This document shows positions 62,529 through 64,000 of a stretch of 64,000 nt of DNA, one piece after another. Source of the stretch: Epilithonimonas arachidiradicis (GTDB lineage Bacteria; Bacteroidota; Bacteroidia; Flavobacteriales; Weeksellaceae); the NCBI RefSeq assembly GCF_003610695.1, contig NZ_RAQH01000012.1, positions 1 through 64,000 of the forward strand. The letters run 5' to 3'. The notes beneath the pieces are model-generated. The model did not search any database and had not been told where the DNA came from. It saw only the letters and a program-made list of their open reading frames with translations. Numbering within the stretch: position 1 is the stretch's first letter; every line of letters begins with the position of its first letter. Both the position numbers and the translations under genes were made by a program.

Positions 62529-64000
62529 TTAAGCTTCGTTCAAAGGCTTGTGCTCTCCCGGCTGGTCTTTACCTTCAGGATTTACTTTACCTTCCGGTCT
62601 CGCTGGTCTTTCCGGTCTGTTCTGACCTTCAGGTCTTGGACCTCTCTGCTCACCTTCTTTCTTTTCAGGTCTTGGTGGTCTTGGCAACAAAACTTTTCTT
62701 GAAAGTTTCATTTTCTTACGGTCATCATAACCCATAAATTTCACCTCCACTTCGTCACCTTCTTTGTAAGGAACTTTATCAAGTCTTGCCCACTCGATTT
62801 CTGAGATGTGAAGCAATCCTTCAGTACCTTTAGCAATCGCTACGAAAGCTCCGAAATCCATTACTTTCACTACTTTACCTTGGTAAACTTCGCCTACAAC
62901 CGGTACAAAAGTAATTTCATTGATTTTCGCAACCGCTTCATTGATTTTCTCTCTGCTGATACCGGAAATTTCGATTCTTCCGATTTCTCCAACTTCCTCA
63001 ATAGCGATAACGGTATCCGTATCTTTCTGCATCTGCTGAATGATTTTTCCACCAGGCCCGATAACAGCACCGATGAAATCTTTAGGGATCTCCATCATCA
63101 CCATTTTCGGAGCGTGAGGTTTCACATCTTCTCTTGGAGCAGCAATAGTTTCAGTGATTTTATCTAAAATATGAAGTCTTCCTTCTTTGGCTTGTAGAAG
63201 CGCTTTCTCCATAATATCCATAGAAAGCCCCTGGATTTTGATATCCATCTGACACGCCGTAATTCCGTCTGCAGTTCCCGTTACTTTGAAGTCCATATCA
63301 CCTAAGTGATCTTCATCTCCTAAAATATCAGAAAGTACGGTAAACTTCCCTGTTTTAACATCAGTTACCAATCCCATTGCAATACCTGAAACCGGCTTAT
63401 GAATCTGAACACCCGCATCCATCAATGCTAAAGTTCCTGCACAAACTGTCGCCATAGAAGACGAACCGTTTGATTCCAAAATATCAGAAACAACACGGAT
63501 GGTATAAGGATTTTCTTCAGGAATCATATTCGCTAAAGCTCTTTGAGCCAGGTTTCCGTGACCAACTTCTCTTCTAGAAGTTCCTCTTAAAGGACGAGCT
63601 TCACCCGTTGAGAATGGAGGGAAGTTATAATGAAGGAAGAATCTTTCGTCATAATTGACCATTACGCTGTCCACCATATTTGCGTCTTTTACAGAACCAA
63701 GCGTTACAGCCGTTAAAGACTGAGTTTCTCCTCTTGTAAAGATCGCAGAACCGTGCGCTCCCGGTAAATAATCGATTTCGCTCCAGATCGGACGAATCGT
63801 TTGAGGATCACGACCATCAAGACGAATTTTATCATTCAAAATCATCTGACGCATCGCCTCTTTTTCAACATCGTGGTAATATACTTTTACGAAAGGGGTT
63901 ACTCTTTCTAGTTCTTCTGCATCATCAACATATTGAGCTAAAAATTCATCACGTACCGCTTTGAACTTTTCTCCTCTTTCTTCTTTACTGGAAGGAGTTT
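62529..64000 (-). CDS. pnp: Polyribonucleotide nucleotidyltransferase (PNPase), C-terminal two-thirds
   Basis: A 3'-to-5' exoribonuclease of the RNA degradosome. The frame is open to the window edge; the N-terminal part is outside. Visible are the second RNase PH domain ([39 protein letters not shown]), KH domain ([14 protein letters not shown]), S1 domain ([26 protein letters not shown]), and a Pro/Arg/Glu/Gly-rich tail ([20 protein letters not shown]) of the kind that recruits partners or RNA in Bacteroidetes enzymes. Confidence 0.96.
   Translation of the reverse strand, partial: TPSSKEERGEKFKAVRDEFLAQYVDDAEELERVTPFVKVYYHDVEKEAMRQMILNDKIRLDGRDPQTIRPIWSEIDYLPGAHGSAIFTRGETQSLTAVTLGSVKDANMVDSVMVNYDERFFLHYNFPPFSTGEARPLRGTSRREVGHGNLAQRALANMIPEENPYTIRVVSDILESNGSSSMATVCAGTLALMDAGVQIHKPVSGIAMGLVTDVKTGKFTVLSDILGDEDHLGDMDFKVTGTADGITACQMDIKIQGLSMDIMEKALLQAKEGRLHILDKITETIAAPREDVKPHAPKMVMMEIPKDFIGAVIGPGGKIIQQMQKDTDTVIAIEEVGEIGRIEISGISREKINEAVAKINEITFVPVVGEVYQGKVVKVMDFGAFVAIAKGTEGLLHISEIEWARLDKVPYKEGDEVEVKFMGYDDRKKMKLSRKVLLPRPPRPEKKEGEQRGPRPEGQNRPERPARPEGKVNPEGKDQPGEHKPLNEA

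Overview
The window looks like a chromosome segment of a flavobacterium of the Chryseobacterium/Elizabethkingia type (Weeksellaceae). The evidence is low GC, Bacteroidetes promoters (TTG, about 20 nt, TAnnTTTG), type IX secretion sorting domains, a TonB-dependent receptor of the OMP_b-brl_3 kind, and housekeeping genes of Bacteroidetes type. No tRNA, rRNA or CRISPR array was seen.

Layout. 1-2780 is an accessory strip: an IS481-like transposase cut by the window edge, a gene remnant, an excisionase-like HTH protein and a tyrosine recombinase whose upstream region abuts the 3' end of mnmE, a known kind of island insertion point. 2780-4165 is mnmE. 4418-6128 holds a pair of secreted proteins (module 1). 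6364-16171 is mostly housekeeping: tyrS, a 2OG-Fe(II) oxygenase, esterases, an Xaa-Pro aminopeptidase, rbfA and a LolC/E-type permease. 16421-19766 has two tandem secreted endonuclease I genes, an SGNH hydrolase and a 50-residue Cys/Lys-rich peptide. 21625-25846 is a minus-strand cluster of SRPBCC (AHSA1) and VOC proteins plus one hydrolase, with one frameshifted member. 26826-31542 is a glycogen operon, glgB-glgA-glgC.

31920-36670 is the most unusual region. Short plus-strand genes of mostly unknown function are separated by 74-157 bp imperfect inverted repeats that open with YAACAA and close with CGTTAGC or close variants, immediately after each gene. This is the layout of integron gene cassettes and attC sites, with no integron integrase in view (a CALIN-like array). 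36801-41831 continues with small plus-strand lipoproteins, a SUKH/HEAT protein and a MORN/YwqK protein, without such repeats.

41835-45170 carries a flippase, an FkbM methyltransferase and a TIM-barrel lipoprotein. 45425-48941 has a PAS-LuxR regulator, a glutathione peroxidase and a TPR/AraC regulator. That regulator precedes module 2 (49391-52950), a second copy of the secreted-protein pair with a much larger N-terminal part. 54152-61156 holds a serine beta-lactamase-like hydrolase with TPRs, a MarR regulator with a TonB receptor and an S41 peptidase, and a T9SS cargo protein. 61352-62086 is a conserved unknown. 62186-62406 is a degenerate 21-bp tandem repeat. The window ends inside pnp.

Main leads: (1) the attC-like cassette array; (2) the duplicated secreted-protein pair sharing a C-terminal repeat unit; (3) a structured intergenic element found twice at the same distance (22-23 nt) upstream of the -7 box of mnmE and rbfA; (4) the mnmE-adjacent integrase. 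All functional calls come from reading the sequence and recalling family motifs; no searches were run.
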